DNA from: Pseudoroseicyclus aestuarii
Lineage (GTDB): Bacteria > Pseudomonadota > Alphaproteobacteria > Rhodobacterales > Rhodobacteraceae
DNA: 64,000 nucleotides
Reading direction: 5' to 3'
Assembly (NCBI RefSeq): GCF_003217255.1
Contig: NZ_QJTE01000001.1
Span: 682,001-746,000, forward strand
The translations under genes and the position numbers were made by a program. Shown here one piece after another: positions 63,737 to 64,000 of this stretch (the first letter of the stretch is position 1; each line of letters opens with the position of its first letter). The notes below the pieces were generated by a model. It was given only the letters and a program-made list of their open reading frames with translations. It made no database searches and was not told where the DNA came from.

Positions 63737-64000
63737 GCAGATAGACTTCCGGCGGTCGCGGGCCGGGACCGGCACATACGACCGGGTCGCGGGGTTTGTC
63801 GGCCAGCCACACCATGTTTAGCAATTTCGGCAATCCCCGCGGCCCCCTGCCAGTGGCGCAAGGCCCAGCCCGCCGCCACGGCAGGTGGGCCTCGGGCGGG
63901 GTCCCATGCTTGAAGCCCCCTGTGCGCATGACTAAGACTCTCGAAGGGGTTCTCATCGTAGACGATCCCCCCAAAGGGAAAAGGCAGGGCAGATGCACGA
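63737..64000. other. Right window edge, no supported gene
   Basis: 264 bp. Open frames exist on both strands but start without ribosome sites and match nothing I recognise. A plus-strand frame from ATG 63928 (MTKTLEGVLIVDD) runs off the edge. No repeat or RNA gene was seen. Confidence 0.4.

Noticed and set aside
63502-63879. 125-codon minus-strand frame near the right edge
   Set aside because: No family resemblance, no ribosome site, and it overlaps the end of the phospholipase D gene and the small membrane peptide.

Overview
The window is high-GC DNA from an alphaproteobacterium, most likely of the Rhodobacterales (Rhodobacter/Roseobacter group). Four things point there. There is a complete PhyR-NepR-EcfG general stress locus. 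There is a circularly permuted two-piece tmRNA gene. There is an alpha-type SspB adaptor. There is a fructose ABC operon in the order frcB-frcC-frcA-frcK. The DNA is gene-dense, with many stop/start overlaps (ATGA, TGATG, GTGA). I saw no insertion sequence, prophage, CRISPR array or tRNA.

Layout. 1-6 kb: a hybrid histidine kinase cut by the left window edge, a single-domain response regulator, an acetolactate-synthase-like ThDP enzyme and a luciferase-like oxidoreductase. 6-11 kb: a giant RTX/cadherin/lamin-tail/ExeM-type secreted nuclease. 11-15 kb: SspB, a chromate transporter homologue, a zinc-type CobW GTPase behind a Zur-like box, and the tmRNA on the minus strand. 15-22 kb: a serine hydrolase, a PotD-like binding protein, a BCCT transporter, Ppx/GppA, a PRC-barrel protein and RlmE.

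22-38.5 kb is the least ordinary part: a polysaccharide locus I cannot match to a named system. It holds a GH16 glucanase, two DUF3131 proteins, a BcsA-like GT2 synthase without PilZ, a STAS-nucleotidyltransferase fusion, an acyltransferase, an OmpA-like protein, two proteins sharing a two-cysteine domain, an ABC-exporter-like protein with a degenerate ATPase, and a HlyD-like adaptor. Inverted repeats bury two of its ribosome binding sites, and a TTTGTTAAGG element faces both ways in its divergent promoter.

38.6-44.5 kb: a pqi operon (pqiA split in two, a pqiB with a very long repeat tail, pqiC) followed by corA. 44.6-51 kb: glycogen operon glgC-glgA-glgX-pgm without glgB. 51-55 kb: frcBCAK. 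55-57.3 kb: trehalose synthesis otsB-otsA. 57.5-58.4 kb: a YihY/BrkB membrane protein. 58.4-63.7 kb: the general stress locus (phyR divergent from nepR-ecfG-kinase-phospholipase D), then a 28-residue membrane peptide.

The parts connect. GGAAC-N16-GGTT elements, close to the known EcfG promoter (GGAAC-N16/17-CGTT), lie before otsBA, before a perfect 13-bp hairpin upstream of the BrkB gene, and before the 28-residue peptide. This suggests that the right-hand third of the window is largely a stress regulon: trehalose, envelope proteins and possibly a small RNA. tmRNA and SspB, partners in trans-translation quality control, lie about 3 kb apart.
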